A stretch of 64,000 bases of DNA, taken from positions 1-64,000 of the forward strand of contig JAIUOS010000025.1 of NCBI GenBank assembly GCA_020161755.1. Direction: 5' to 3'. The stretch comes from Actinomycetota bacterium. Lineage in GTDB: Bacteria > Actinomycetota > Actinomycetes > Propionibacteriales > Propionibacteriaceae. The notes beneath the pieces are model-generated. The model did no database searches. It was not told the DNA's origin and saw only the letters and a program-made list of their open reading frames with translations. Positions within the stretch are counted from its first letter, which is position 1. Every line of letters starts with the position of its first letter. This document shows positions 49,509 through 58,229 of the stretch, piece after piece. A program made the translations under genes and the position numbers.

Positions 49509-51014
49509 ATGACTGACGAATACCTGCTGCGGATGCAGGGGATAGACAAGATCTTCCCCGGCGTCCACGCCCTCGACCATGTCGACCTGAACGTGCGGGC
49601 CGGGACGGTCCACTCGTTGATGGGCGAGAACGGGGCCGGCAAGTCGACGCTGATGAAGGTGCTGATCGGGATGTACACACCCGACGACGGCACGATCGTC
49701 TTCGACGGCCGTGAGGTGCAGATCAACGACACCGCCACCGGGCTGGGCCTGGGGATCTCGATGATCCACCAGGAGCTCTCGCCGGTTCCGGAGATGACGG
49801 TGGCGGAGAACATCTGGCTGGGTCGCGAGCCGAAGGGCGCGCTGGGCCTGATCAGCCGCCGGGCGATGAATACCGCCACGCAGGAGCTGTTCGACAAGTG
49901 GGAGATCCGGATCTCCCCGACGAAGCTGATGAAGGACCTGAGCATCGCGCAGACGCAGATGGTCGAGATCGCGAAGGCGATCAGCTTCGACTCCAAGCTC
50001 ATCATCATGGACGAGCCGACGTCGGCGATCACCGAGACCGAGGTTGCGCACCTGCACCGGATGATCGACCAGTTGCGTTCGACCGGCACGGCGATCATCT
50101 ACATCACGCACAAGATGGACGAGGTCTTCAAGATCTCCGACGACATCACTGTCTTCCGCGACGGCAAGCACGTCGCGACGCTGCCCGCGTCCGAACTGGA
50201 CCGGGACAAGCTGATCACCTTGATGGTGGGCCGCGAGCTCACCCAGATGTTCCCCAAGCTCGAGGCGGAGATCGGCGAGGTGATCTTGTCGGTGGAGCAC
50301 TTGAACCGCGGCCACCTGGTCCGCGATGTCAGTTTCGCGCTGCGGCGGGGCGAGATCCTCGGGTTCGCCGGCCTGATGGGTGCCGGTCGTACCGAGGTGC
50401 TGGAGACCCTGTTCGGGGTGCACAAGGCCGACAGTGGCACGATCACCATCAATGGCGCGCCGGTGACGATCAGCCAGCCGAAGGACGCGATCGCCGCGAA
50501 CATGGCGCTGTTGACCGAGGACCGCAAGCTCACCGGCATCATGGGTGTGTTGAGCGTCCGCGACAACATGATCATGGCCGCGCTGCCGAAGTATTCGCCG
50601 AACGGTTTCCTGAACCGGCGCCGGATCGAGGCGGACTGCCAGGCCCAGCGTGAGGCGCTGGCGCTGAAGACGCCGTCGCTGAACCAGCTGATCCAGAACC
50701 TGTCGGGCGGCAACCAGCAGAAGGTGCTGATCTCCCGCTGGCTGCTGACGCTGCCCGACATCCTGATGATCGACGAGCCCACCCGCGGCATCGACGTGGG
50801 TGCGAAGTCGGAGATCCACCGGTTGATGTCGATGCTCGCCCAGCAGGGCAAGGCGATCATCATGGTGTCCTCGGAGATGCCCGAGGTGCTCGGCATGAGC
50901 GACCGTGTGGTCGTCATGCACGAGGGCACCGTCAGCGGCATCGTGGAGCGCGCCGACGCCACCCAGGAACGAATCATGCAACTCGCCACCGGCCCCGACG
51001 CGACTGCGGCCTGA
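49509..51014 (+). CDS. Sugar ABC transporter ATPase, two-domain (transporter 2)
   Basis: A 501-aa RbsA/MglA-class ATPase. The first half has Walker [10 protein letters not shown] (39-47), signature [15 protein letters not shown] and Walker [14 protein letters not shown]. The second half has a degenerate P-loop GLMGAGRTE and signature [14 protein letters not shown] with [12 protein letters not shown]. The start is the ATG at 49509 after GAGGTG; an in-frame ATG at 49440 lies in the hairpin. It is paralogous to the ATPase at 36102 but clearly diverged. Confidence 0.94.
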   Translation: MTDEYLLRMQGIDKIFPGVHALDHVDLNVRAGTVHSLMGENGAGKSTLMKVLIGMYTPDDGTIVFDGREVQINDTATGLGLGISMIHQELSPVPEMTVAENIWLGREPKGALGLISRRAMNTATQELFDKWEIRISPTKLMKDLSIAQTQMVEIAKAISFDSKLIIMDEPTSAITETEVAHLHRMIDQLRSTGTAIIYITHKMDEVFKISDDITVFRDGKHVATLPASELDRDKLITLMVGRELTQMFPKLEAEIGEVILSVEHLNRGHLVRDVSFALRRGEILGFAGLMGAGRTEVLETLFGVHKADSGTITINGAPVTISQPKDAIAANMALLTEDRKLTGIMGVLSVRDNMIMAALPKYSPNGFLNRRRIEADCQAQREALALKTPSLNQLIQNLSGGNQQKVLISRWLLTLPDILMIDEPTRGIDVGAKSEIHRLMSMLAQQGKAIIMVSSEMPEVLGMSDRVVVMHEGTVSGIVERADATQERIMQLATGPDATAA

Positions 51015-51029
51015 GAGGAAGACCAGACA

Positions 51030-52028
51030 ATGTCCACCGCTACGACCGCTGACACCCGGACCAAGTTCGACACCAGCGGCTTCATCAAGAAGTACGCGAT
51101 CGTCGGCATCCTGCTGCTGTTCGTGATCCTGCTGTCGATCCTGACCGGCGGCTCGTTCCTGCAGCCGCAGAACCTGATCAACGTGATCCGGCAGGTCGCC
51201 GCCATCGGCATCATCGCCACCGGCATGACGTTCGTGATCATCATCAAGGGCATCGACCTGTCGGTGGGATCGATCGTCGCCGTCGCCGCCGTGGTGTCCT
51301 CCAGCCTCGCGCAGACGCCGCAGGCGTCCGTGATCATGTACCCCGGGCTCCACGTCCCGGTGATCGTGTCGGTGCTGGCCGGCCTCGCCGCCGGCGCGCT
51401 GCTCGGCCTGATCAACGGCGCGCTGATCGCCGGCTTCGGCATCGCCCCGTTCATCGCGACCCTGGGCATGATGACAGCGGCCCGCGGCATGGCACTGATC
51501 TACTCCGGTGGACGCCCGATCTCCCGGCTCAGCCCCGAGTTCAACTGGATCGGCCAGGGCGACCTGCTGTGGATCCCCGTCCCGATCTGGATCCTCGCGA
51601 TCGTCGCGGTGGTCGCCCACGTCATGCTGAACTTCACCCGGTTCGGACGCCACACCTACGCCCTCGGCGGCAACGAGCAGGCCGCGCGCGTGTCCGGCAT
51701 CGGGCTGAACAAGCTGAAGATCGGCATCTTCGCCCTGTCCGGCCTGCTGGCCGGTCTGGCCGGCATCCTGCTGGCGTCCCGGATCGGGTCCGGCAACCCC
51801 CAGCTCGGCACCGGCATCGAGCTGGACGCGATCACCGCGGCCGTCATCGGCGGCACCAGCTTCAACGGCGGCATCGGCACGATCTGGGGCGCGGTCGTCG
51901 GCGCCCTGATCATCGGCGTGATCAACAACGGCATGGACCTGTTGAACATCTCGCCGTTCATGCAGCAGGTCGTCAAGGGCGTGATCATCGTCCTCGCGAT
52001 CATCATCGACGAGCGCAAGAACCGCTGA
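51030..52028 (+). CDS. Sugar ABC transporter permease (transporter 2)
   Basis: A 332-aa BPD_transp_2 permease with about ten hydrophobic segments. [40 protein letters not shown] and [16 protein letters not shown] are the expected ribose-type motifs. AGAGGAAG precedes the ATG. A terminator-like hairpin follows. Confidence 0.93.
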   Translation: MSTATTADTRTKFDTSGFIKKYAIVGILLLFVILLSILTGGSFLQPQNLINVIRQVAAIGIIATGMTFVIIIKGIDLSVGSIVAVAAVVSSSLAQTPQASVIMYPGLHVPVIVSVLAGLAAGALLGLINGALIAGFGIAPFIATLGMMTAARGMALIYSGGRPISRLSPEFNWIGQGDLLWIPVPIWILAIVAVVAHVMLNFTRFGRHTYALGGNEQAARVSGIGLNKLKIGIFALSGLLAGLAGILLASRIGSGNPQLGTGIELDAITAAVIGGTSFNGGIGTIWGAVVGALIIGVINNGMDLLNISPFMQQVVKGVIIVLAIIIDERKNR

Positions 52029-52039
52029 GCAACCACGAC

Positions 52040-52071
52040 GACGGCGCCCTTCTCCGCTGAGGGGCGCCGTC
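52040..52071 (+). terminator. Terminator after the transporter 2 permease
   Basis: A 10-bp stem (52040-52049 with 52062-52071) has a 12-base loop and lies 11 bases after the stop codon. Confidence 0.75.
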
Positions 52072-52088
52072 TCGCACGAGCCGTCGAG

Positions 52089-52118
52089 TGGCGGAAGGGG
52101 GACTGTCCTCTTCCGCCA
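52089..52118. repeat. GGGGGACTGTCC-type palindrome
   Basis: TGGCGGAAG (52089-52097) pairs with CTTCCGCCA (52110-52118) around a core GGGGGACTGTCCT. The core resembles those at 24901 and 24943. It lies just before the ribosome binding site of the next gene. Confidence 0.65.
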
Positions 52119-52138
52119 GGACACGGGAAGGAACAGTC

Positions 52139-53323
52139 ATGAGAGAGATCGGCGTCGGCGTCATCGCGCTGGGCTGGATGGGACGGCTGCACAGCCGGGG
52201 CTTCGCCCAGGTGGGGGAGCGCTACCCGGAGCTGGGGGTGAAGGCGCGCTTGGTCGCCGCCGCGGACCCCGTCGAAGCCAACCAGGAGGCGGCGCTCGCG
52301 CTGGGCTTCTCCCGGGCGGTCGGCGACTACGCCGACCTGCTCGCCGACCCGGCGATCGAGGCTGTCTCGATCTGTGCACCGAACTTCCTGCACCACGAGA
52401 TCGCCCTGGCGGCGATCGCGGCGGGAAAGCACTTCTGGATCGAGAAGCCGATGGGCGTGAACGCGTCCCAGAGCCGCGAGATCGCGCAGGCCGCGGCCGC
52501 GGCCGGGCTGACCACCGCGACGGGCTTCAATTACCGCCACCAGCCGCCGGTCGCGCACGCCCGTGACCTGGTCCTGTCCGGCACGCTGGGACGCATCACC
52601 AACGCCCGGGTCTGGCTGATCGCCGACTACGCGTCCTCACCGGACGGCCCGTTCACCTGGCGCTACACCCGCGCGCAGGCCGGCGCCGGGGTCGTCGGCG
52701 ACCTGCTCAGCCACGGCATCGACCTCGCCCAGTTCGTGCTCGGCACCCGGGTCTCGTCGGTCACCGCCATGACCGACACCTTCATCACCGACCGCCCGCT
52801 GCCGCTCGGGGTGGGCGTCGGGCACTCGGCGGTCGCGGTCAGCGACGAGCGCCGGGCGGTCGAGAACGAGGACTACGTCGCCGCACTGGCGCGCACCGAG
52901 TCCGGCGCCCTGGTGACGCTGGAGTCGTCCCGGGTGGCGATGGGTCCGCGTGCGGAGTACGTGGTCGAGGTGTACGGGACGTCGGGCTCCGTCCGCTGGA
53001 GCTTCGAGCACCCCCAGCACCTGCAGGTCCTGATCGCCGACGCCGGTACCAGTCATCGCGGCTACACGGCGGTGATGAGCGAGGCCGGCCACGGTGACTA
53101 CGGACGCTTCCAGCCCGGCCCCGGCATGCACCTGAGCTTCGACGACTCGAAGGTCATCGAGGCCCGGCTGTTCCTGGAGTCGATCCTGACCGGGCGGCAG
53201 CTCGCCCCGTCCGCCGGGGACGCGTGGGCCGCGGCCGAGGCGGACGAGGCGATCGTGGCGTCCGCCGCCGACGGCGCCTGGCACCCCGTCCCGGTTGTCA
53301 CCGGCACCACGTTCGGCGCCTGA
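52139..53323 (+). CDS. Gfo/Idh/MocA-family oxidoreductase
   Basis: A 394-aa dehydrogenase of the longer subclass. The Rossmann motif reads VIALGWMGRLH, with Ala10 in place of the first Gly, a seen variant. EKP has Lys103, and the catalytic pair is Asp188 and His192 in GDLLSHGIDL. GFNYRHQPPVAHAR is the substrate loop. GGAAGGAA precedes the ATG. It is followed at 26 bases by the second iolH-like gene, repeating the oxidoreductase-IolH order of the first block. The substrate is unknown. Confidence 0.88.
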   Translation: MREIGVGVIALGWMGRLHSRGFAQVGERYPELGVKARLVAAADPVEANQEAALALGFSRAVGDYADLLADPAIEAVSICAPNFLHHEIALAAIAAGKHFWIEKPMGVNASQSREIAQAAAAAGLTTATGFNYRHQPPVAHARDLVLSGTLGRITNARVWLIADYASSPDGPFTWRYTRAQAGAGVVGDLLSHGIDLAQFVLGTRVSSVTAMTDTFITDRPLPLGVGVGHSAVAVSDERRAVENEDYVAALARTESGALVTLESSRVAMGPRAEYVVEVYGTSGSVRWSFEHPQHLQVLIADAGTSHRGYTAVMSEAGHGDYGRFQPGPGMHLSFDDSKVIEARLFLESILTGRQLAPSAGDAWAAAEADEAIVASAADGAWHPVPVVTGTTFGA

Positions 53324-53349
53324 TCCCACCGGTTCGAAGGAGAAACGCG

Positions 53350-54216
53350 ATGGTCAAGATCCTGCTCGACACGCACATGTACCACGCCACGATGTCGGTG
53401 GCCGAGGAGTGCTACAAGGCCGCCGACCTGGGGTATGAGTTCATCGAGCTGTCGCCGCGTGCCGACTTCCACGAGTGGCACCACTACCCGAAGGTCAACG
53501 ACGCCGACATCGCGAAGGTCAAGCAGGCGATGGCTGCGTCCGGGGTGAGGATCGAGACGTTCAACCCGGTCTTCAACTGGTCCTCGCCGGACGACTGGAC
53601 GCGCCGGATGCACGTGCGGAACTTCCGCCGCCTGCTGCAGATCGCCAACGACCTCGAGGTGCCGATGATCGCCACCGAGCTGTCCGGCGACCCGAACCGT
53701 CCGACCGAGTGCGAGTGGGCGTTCTACTCCTCGATCGAGGAACTGGCCCCCGACTTCGAGAAGTACGGGATCAGCTGCACGGTCGAGGCCCACCCGTACG
53801 ACTTCATCGAGACGAACGCGCGCTGCGTCGACATCGTCCGCGGGGTCAACAAGGACTGGTTCAACTACGAGTTCTGCTGCGCACACGCCTTCCACCTGTC
53901 CGAGGGTGCGGGGAATGTGGGCGAGATGCTGGCCTACGCCGGGGACACGCTCGCGCACGTGCACATCGCCGACGTGTACAACCACCGTGCGAACATCGGG
54001 AACCGCTACATCATGAACCCGCCCGGGGTGGACGCCCGGATCCACGCGCACAACGAGATCGGCAACGGCGAGGTGCCGTGGGACCAGCTCTTCGGCTACC
54101 TGCGCGAGACCAACTACGACGGCCGGGTGGCGGTCTCGGTGTTCGGCTGGGAAGAGGACGCCGACGCGATCCACGTCCGCATGCGCGAGCGGATCGAGTC
54201 GGAACTGAACTCCTGA
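53350..54216 (+). CDS. IolH-like TIM-barrel protein, copy 2
   Basis: A 288-aa barrel protein of the same length as the one at 39651 and sharing most of its motifs: HVRNFRRLLQIANDLEVPMI, TVEAHPYDFIE, YEFCCAHAFHLSEGAGNVG, HIADVYNHRANIGNRYIMNP and VDARIHAHNEIGNGEVPW. AAGGAG lies upstream. Its reaction is unknown, as for IolH in general. A palindrome follows its stop. Confidence 0.88.
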   Translation: MVKILLDTHMYHATMSVAEECYKAADLGYEFIELSPRADFHEWHHYPKVNDADIAKVKQAMAASGVRIETFNPVFNWSSPDDWTRRMHVRNFRRLLQIANDLEVPMIATELSGDPNRPTECEWAFYSSIEELAPDFEKYGISCTVEAHPYDFIETNARCVDIVRGVNKDWFNYEFCCAHAFHLSEGAGNVGEMLAYAGDTLAHVHIADVYNHRANIGNRYIMNPPGVDARIHAHNEIGNGEVPWDQLFGYLRETNYDGRVAVSVFGWEEDADAIHVRMRERIESELNS

Positions 54217-54225
54217 CCCCCCCTG

Positions 54226-54279
54226 CCGAGTTGTCAGAACCTCATTGCGCTATAGCGCAAGGAGGTTCTGACAACTCGG
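54226..54279. terminator. 54-base nested palindrome after the second iolH
   Basis: Outer arms of 18 bp (54226-54243 with 54262-54279) enclose, after one mismatch, the perfect 16-base palindrome TTGCGCTATAGCGCAA (54245-54260). It lies ten bases after the stop codon and before the next gene on the same strand. Confidence 0.75.
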
Positions 54280-54313
54280 AGGGGCAGCGGCAAACCGGAA
54301 GCGGAAGGCACCA

Positions 54314-55339
54314 ATGAGGATCGGGCTGGTCGGCTACGGGGCGGGCGGACGCTGGTTCCACGCGCCCTACATCGACGCGGCGGACGGGGTCGAGCTCGTC
54401 GGCGTCGTGACGCGCTCGCCCGAGCGGGCCGCCGAACTGCACGCGGAGCGTCCGGGGATGCCGACCTACGCGAGCCTGACCGACCTGCTCGCCGCCGGGG
54501 TGGACGCGGTCGCGATCAGCACCCCGCCGCCGACCCGCTACGAGCTGGTGCGAGAGGCGATCGCCGCGGGCGTCCATGTGGTCGCCGACAAGCCGTTCGC
54601 GCCCAGCGCGGAGGTCGCGGCCGAGCTGGGCGACCTGGCCGACGCCGCCGGCGTCCGGCTGAGCGTGTTCCACCAGCGGCGCCGGGACGCCGACGTCCAG
54701 ACCCTGAAGACCGTCCTGGACTCCGGTGAGCTCGGCACGATCTGGCGCTTCACCTCCTGCTTCGACCTCGACGAGCCGGGCAGCCTGGAGGCCGGACCCC
54801 ACGGCGGGCTGCTGCGCGACCTCGGCAGCCACCTCGTCGACCAGGCGTACTGGCTGTTCGGGCCGGTCGCACAGGTGAGTGCGCACCTGGAGTGGGTCGA
54901 CCTGCCCGAGGGACGGACGGACGCCGGCTTCGCGCTGCGTCTCGACCACGCCGGCGGCGTGGCCAGCTTCCTGTCGGCCTCGAAGCTGAACCGGCTCGTC
55001 CGGCGCACCCTGGAGCTGTACGGGGCCCACGGCAGCTACGTCGCCACCGGCAGCGACGTGCAGACCCGCGACGTCAAGGCCGGCCGGCGTCCCGCCGACG
55101 ACCCGTCCGGGTGGGGCTACGAGCCCGCGCAGCACTGGGGACGGCTACGGACCGCGGCGGGGGAGCGCGTGGTGCCCTCCGTCCAGGGCAACCACGCCAG
55201 CTACTACAGCGCGTTCGCCCGCGCGGTCGCGGACGGCACCGAGGTGCCGGTCGGGGTCGCGGACGCGATCGAGGTGCTCAGGGTGCTGGACGCGGCCCGC
55301 ACCAGCGCGGTCGAGCACCGCACCGTCGAGCTCGGGTGA
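54314..55339 (+). CDS. scyllo-Inositol dehydrogenase-like oxidoreductase (IolW/YdgJ type)
   Basis: A 341-aa Gfo/Idh/MocA enzyme that differs from the others here. GLVGYGAGGRWFHAPYI (4-20) and DKP with Lys93 in place of EKP are hallmarks of the IolW/YdgJ branch, as is LSVFHQRRRDADVQTLK (about 116-132). The catalytic pair is Asp169 and His173 in RDLGSHLVDQA. That branch includes NADP-dependent scyllo-inositol dehydrogenases, so it may feed scyllo-inositol into the pathway. It abuts the VOC gene with no base between stops. Confidence 0.85.
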   Translation: MRIGLVGYGAGGRWFHAPYIDAADGVELVGVVTRSPERAAELHAERPGMPTYASLTDLLAAGVDAVAISTPPPTRYELVREAIAAGVHVVADKPFAPSAEVAAELGDLADAAGVRLSVFHQRRRDADVQTLKTVLDSGELGTIWRFTSCFDLDEPGSLEAGPHGGLLRDLGSHLVDQAYWLFGPVAQVSAHLEWVDLPEGRTDAGFALRLDHAGGVASFLSASKLNRLVRRTLELYGAHGSYVATGSDVQTRDVKAGRRPADDPSGWGYEPAQHWGRLRTAAGERVVPSVQGNHASYYSAFARAVADGTEVPVGVADAIEVLRVLDAARTSAVEHRTVELG

Positions 55340-55714
55340 TCAGTCGACCTCCTCCTCGAGGTAGACCAGGCCGTTGCCGTCGGGATCGGCGAAGAAGAAC
55401 ATCGGTGGCGAGCCCGGGAGTTCGACGACCGCGTCGTTGTGCAGCGTGGCGCCGGCCCCGCGCAGGGCATCGAACGCGGCGTAGGCGTCGGGCGTGCCCA
55501 TCCGCACAGCGACCGGGATGCGGCTGTCCGACGGCAGCAGCACGAAGCTGACGCTCGAGCCGGGCGGCGCGACCTCCACCAGTCGCGCCCCCGGCCAGGG
55601 CTCGAAGTCCCGCACCAGCACGCAGCCCAGCACTTCGGTGTAGAAGGCGAGCGCGCGGTCCTGGTCGGCGACCGGCACGGTGACACTCAGAATGCGGGTG
55701 GTCCTCGTCGTCAT
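55340..55714 (-). CDS. VOC/glyoxalase-family protein
   Basis: A 124-aa vicinal-oxygen-chelate protein with the paired beta-alpha-beta-beta-beta units. VTVPVADQDRALAFYTEVLGC at the N-terminus and FFFADPDGNGLVYLEEE at the end give the common pattern; the late Glu may bind a metal. The function cannot be set: possibilities are lactoylglutathione-lyase-like, dioxygenase-like or drug-binding. It converges with the oxidoreductase gene so closely that both stops share TGATCA. Confidence 0.85.
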   Translation of the reverse strand: MTTRTTRILSVTVPVADQDRALAFYTEVLGCVLVRDFEPWPGARLVEVAPPGSSVSFVLLPSDSRIPVAVRMGTPDAYAAFDALRGAGATLHNDAVVELPGSPPMFFFADPDGNGLVYLEEEVD

Positions 55715-55758
55715 GTCCCGAGACTAGGTCGACCGACGGCGGACGGCCATGCGCAGGT

Positions 55759-57441
55759 TCAGCCCTCCAGGCCGCGCAGCCACCGGCGCAGGTGCCAGGT
55801 GGCCTTCACGTCGTCCTCGTTGTACTCCAGGACGCGGGTGCGCGCCTGCTCGCGGTCGGCCTCGGACGCGGCGTGCACCGCCTCGTCGAACCAGCGCATG
55901 CTGTTCAGACCGCCCGGGTCCTCGTCGCGCCAGTGGAAGCCCGCCCCCGCCGAGGCCACCACCTTCAGGCCCAGGCCGTTGGTGCCGAAGAAGTGCTGGC
56001 GCACCACACCGAACAGGTCGACGAAGTTCGTCCGGGCGAAGTCGACGCCCCAGTCGAGGTCGTCGTCCCCGCCGGACGCGAGCCGCGCCAGCCGCACCAC
56101 CTCGTAGTCGGAGTAGTGGTACACCAGCGCGTCCGTGCCGCTGACCAGTTCGCGCAGCCACTCCATCGCCTGCCGCGCCAGTTCGTGCTCGCCGCCGTCG
56201 TCGAGCTCGGTGAAGCTGCTGAACTGCTGGTAGCTGCCGCCGCCGTTGCCGTCGGAGACCCAGAACCCCCACAGGTAGACCCGGTCGTCGCGGGAGGTCT
56301 CGATGTCGATGTCGATCTCGAGGCTCGCGGCGGGCAACGCGATCGGCCCGGAGGTGGTGCGCTCCAGCTCCAGGCCGTCGAGCAGCAGCTGCGAGCGTCG
56401 CTGCGCGAGCCGCAGCCGGTCCTCCGCGCCGGATCGGTGCGCGACCAGCGGCAGGTAGCCGGGCAGCAGCCGGTCGAGGTCGCTCCCGGCGAGCTGGCGG
56501 ACGGTGGAGACGCCCGCGTTGCGCAGGACGCTGATCTCGTGCGCGTCCAGCGGTGACTTGTTGATGCGCAGGCTCAGGTCGTCGTCGTCCAGCTGGGGCC
56601 GGCACACCGACCACCACGGGCAGTACCCGCACTCGTAGCTGACGATCGGACGCAGCAGCGGCGGGTCGTCCGGTGCCGCCGAACCGGCCGCCTCGGCCAG
56701 CCGGACGCGCAGGGCGAACTCGTGGTCGTAGCGGGCCAGCGCGCTCACCGGCGGCACCGGGTCGGCCGAATCGGACCGGGCGGCCGCGGCCACCTGGTCG
56801 GGCGGTGGCGGCACCGCGGCCTCGGACAGGTCGACCCAGGTGGCGCGGGTACCGCGTCCGGCGAAGTCGTCGTTGCCGACGATCAGCGCCCACGGCCCGC
56901 TGGCCGCGGCGTGGCCGGTGGCCGCGAGCAACCGCCACAGGTGGGCGAGCTGGACGGTGTTGTTCCAGCGCCAGTGCCAGCGGTAGCGCCAGCCGGTGGA
57001 CTCCTCACGACGCGGCAGGTCGGCCAGCTCGGACGAGAAGTAGGCGACGTCGTCCTTGCGGGGGTCGACCACGCGTTGGTACTTCACGATGCCGGGGAAG
57101 TAGCCACCGGCGGGGTCACGCACCAACAGGTCGGGACGGCCCGCACGGTGCGCGTCCCAGTCGCGGGGGAGCAGCCCGCCGAGCACCACGTCCACGCCGT
57201 CGGCCAGCGCGCTGAGGCAGGCCGTCTCCTGCACGTCGCTGGGTTCGGTGGTGAGGCCGCGCAGGTCGACCACCCGCGCGTTCCCGGCCAGGACGGACGC
57301 CTGCACGCCCGCGGCGAACTCGGCCCCGCCGGCGATCCGGGTGGGTGCGGGCGCCTGGACGGGGCGGGTCAGGCCCGGGTGGAAGGTGTGGTGGACCTTC
57401 AGCGGACAGCTCCGGGCGGCGTACGGGTCAAGCGTGAACAT
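55759..57441 (-). CDS. RecB-like nuclease, TM0106 family
   Basis: A 560-aa protein of the TM0106 class. The N-terminal half has nuclease-like sequence (GRPDLLVRDPAGGYFPGIVKY, with Asp and Lys that fit a RecB active site). A Cys cluster YECGYCPWWSVCR (C-x2-C-x5-C) may bind iron-sulfur with an upstream Cys such as SCPLKVHH. The C-terminal half is RNase H-like (ASLEIDIDIET, VYHYSDYE, EYNEDDVKATWHLRRW). The ATG overlaps the menG stop (ATGA). The role is unknown; DNA repair or RNA processing is possible. Confidence 0.83.
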   Translation of the reverse strand: MFTLDPYAARSCPLKVHHTFHPGLTRPVQAPAPTRIAGGAEFAAGVQASVLAGNARVVDLRGLTTEPSDVQETACLSALADGVDVVLGGLLPRDWDAHRAGRPDLLVRDPAGGYFPGIVKYQRVVDPRKDDVAYFSSELADLPRREESTGWRYRWHWRWNNTVQLAHLWRLLAATGHAAASGPWALIVGNDDFAGRGTRATWVDLSEAAVPPPPDQVAAAARSDSADPVPPVSALARYDHEFALRVRLAEAAGSAAPDDPPLLRPIVSYECGYCPWWSVCRPQLDDDDLSLRINKSPLDAHEISVLRNAGVSTVRQLAGSDLDRLLPGYLPLVAHRSGAEDRLRLAQRRSQLLLDGLELERTTSGPIALPAASLEIDIDIETSRDDRVYLWGFWVSDGNGGGSYQQFSSFTELDDGGEHELARQAMEWLRELVSGTDALVYHYSDYEVVRLARLASGGDDDLDWGVDFARTNFVDLFGVVRQHFFGTNGLGLKVVASAGAGFHWRDEDPGGLNSMRWFDEAVHAASEADREQARTRVLEYNEDDVKATWHLRRWLRGLEG

Positions 57442-58145
57442 CAGGCATGGGCCCGGTGCAGGGCGACGATGCCACCGCTGAGGTTCTTCCAGCCGACACC
57501 GCGCCAGCCGGCGTCGAACATCAGCTCGGCGAGGGTGCGCTGGTCGGGCCAGGCCAGGATCGACTCGGCGAGGTAGTCGTACGCCGCCGGGTTGGACGAG
57601 GTGAGTCCGGCCACCTTCGGCAGTGCGCCGACCAGGTACGTGCGGTAGGTGTGCCGGAACGGTTCCCAGGTGGGCGTGGAGAACTCGCAGATGACGATGC
57701 GCCCGCCCGGACGGGTCACCCGGCGCAGTTCGGCGAGCGCCGCTGCCGCGTCCTCGACGTTGCGCAGTCCGAAGCTGATCGTGACCGCGTCGAACGCGCC
57801 GTCTGCGAACGGCAGCGCGAGCGCGTCCGCGTTCACGAACGCGAGATCTGGCTGGCGCTGCTTGCCGACCGCGAGCATGCCCTCGCTGAGGTCGGCCGGC
57901 ACCACCAGGGCGCCGGCGTCGGCGAACGGACGGCTGGACGTGCCGGTGCCGGCGGCGAGGTCGAGGATGCGCTGGCCGGGACGCGGGGCGACCGCGGCGA
58001 CCGTCTCGGCGCGCCAGCGGCGGTCCTGGCCGAGGGAGAGCACATCGTTGACCAGGTCGTAGCGCGGGGCCACCCCGTCGAACATGGCGGCCACCTCGGC
58101 CCGCCGCCTCGCCAGGGTCGCTCGGGCCTCGCCAGTCACACGCAC
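57441..58145 (-). CDS. menG: Demethylmenaquinone methyltransferase
   Basis: Last step of menaquinone synthesis, a SAM-dependent C-methylation. 234 aa. [25 protein letters not shown] (split here as [10 protein letters not shown] and [10 protein letters not shown]), the SAM motif [25 protein letters not shown] and [17 protein letters not shown] are UbiE/MenG signatures. A GTG at 58145 or the GTG two codons on is the start. It lies far from menE-A-C-D and is coupled to the RecB-like nuclease gene. It is divergent from the ABC ATPase gene. Confidence 0.93.
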   Translation of the reverse strand: MRVTGEARATLARRRAEVAAMFDGVAPRYDLVNDVLSLGQDRRWRAETVAAVAPRPGQRILDLAAGTGTSSRPFADAGALVVPADLSEGMLAVGKQRQPDLAFVNADALALPFADGAFDAVTISFGLRNVEDAAAALAELRRVTRPGGRIVICEFSTPTWEPFRHTYRTYLVGALPKVAGLTSSNPAAYDYLAESILAWPDQRTLAELMFDAGWRGVGWKNLSGGIVALHRAHA

Positions 58146-58229
58146 GGGGATAGCCTGCCACGCCCCGCGGACAGCCGCCGACCATCGCCACGTCCGGAAC
58201 GACTTCGCCAATGGTGGAGAATCAGGGGC

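Noticed and set aside
48249-52124. A 1291-codon open frame on the minus strand
   Set aside because: It is exactly antisense to the transporter 2 genes, has low-complexity His/Asp/Arg-rich sequence and no domain; high GC keeps antisense frames open.
55759-58191. An 810-codon fusion of methyltransferase-region sequence to the RecB-like nuclease
   Set aside because: The first 250 codons are the wrong frame of menG; the nuclease starts at 57441 in an ATGA overlap.
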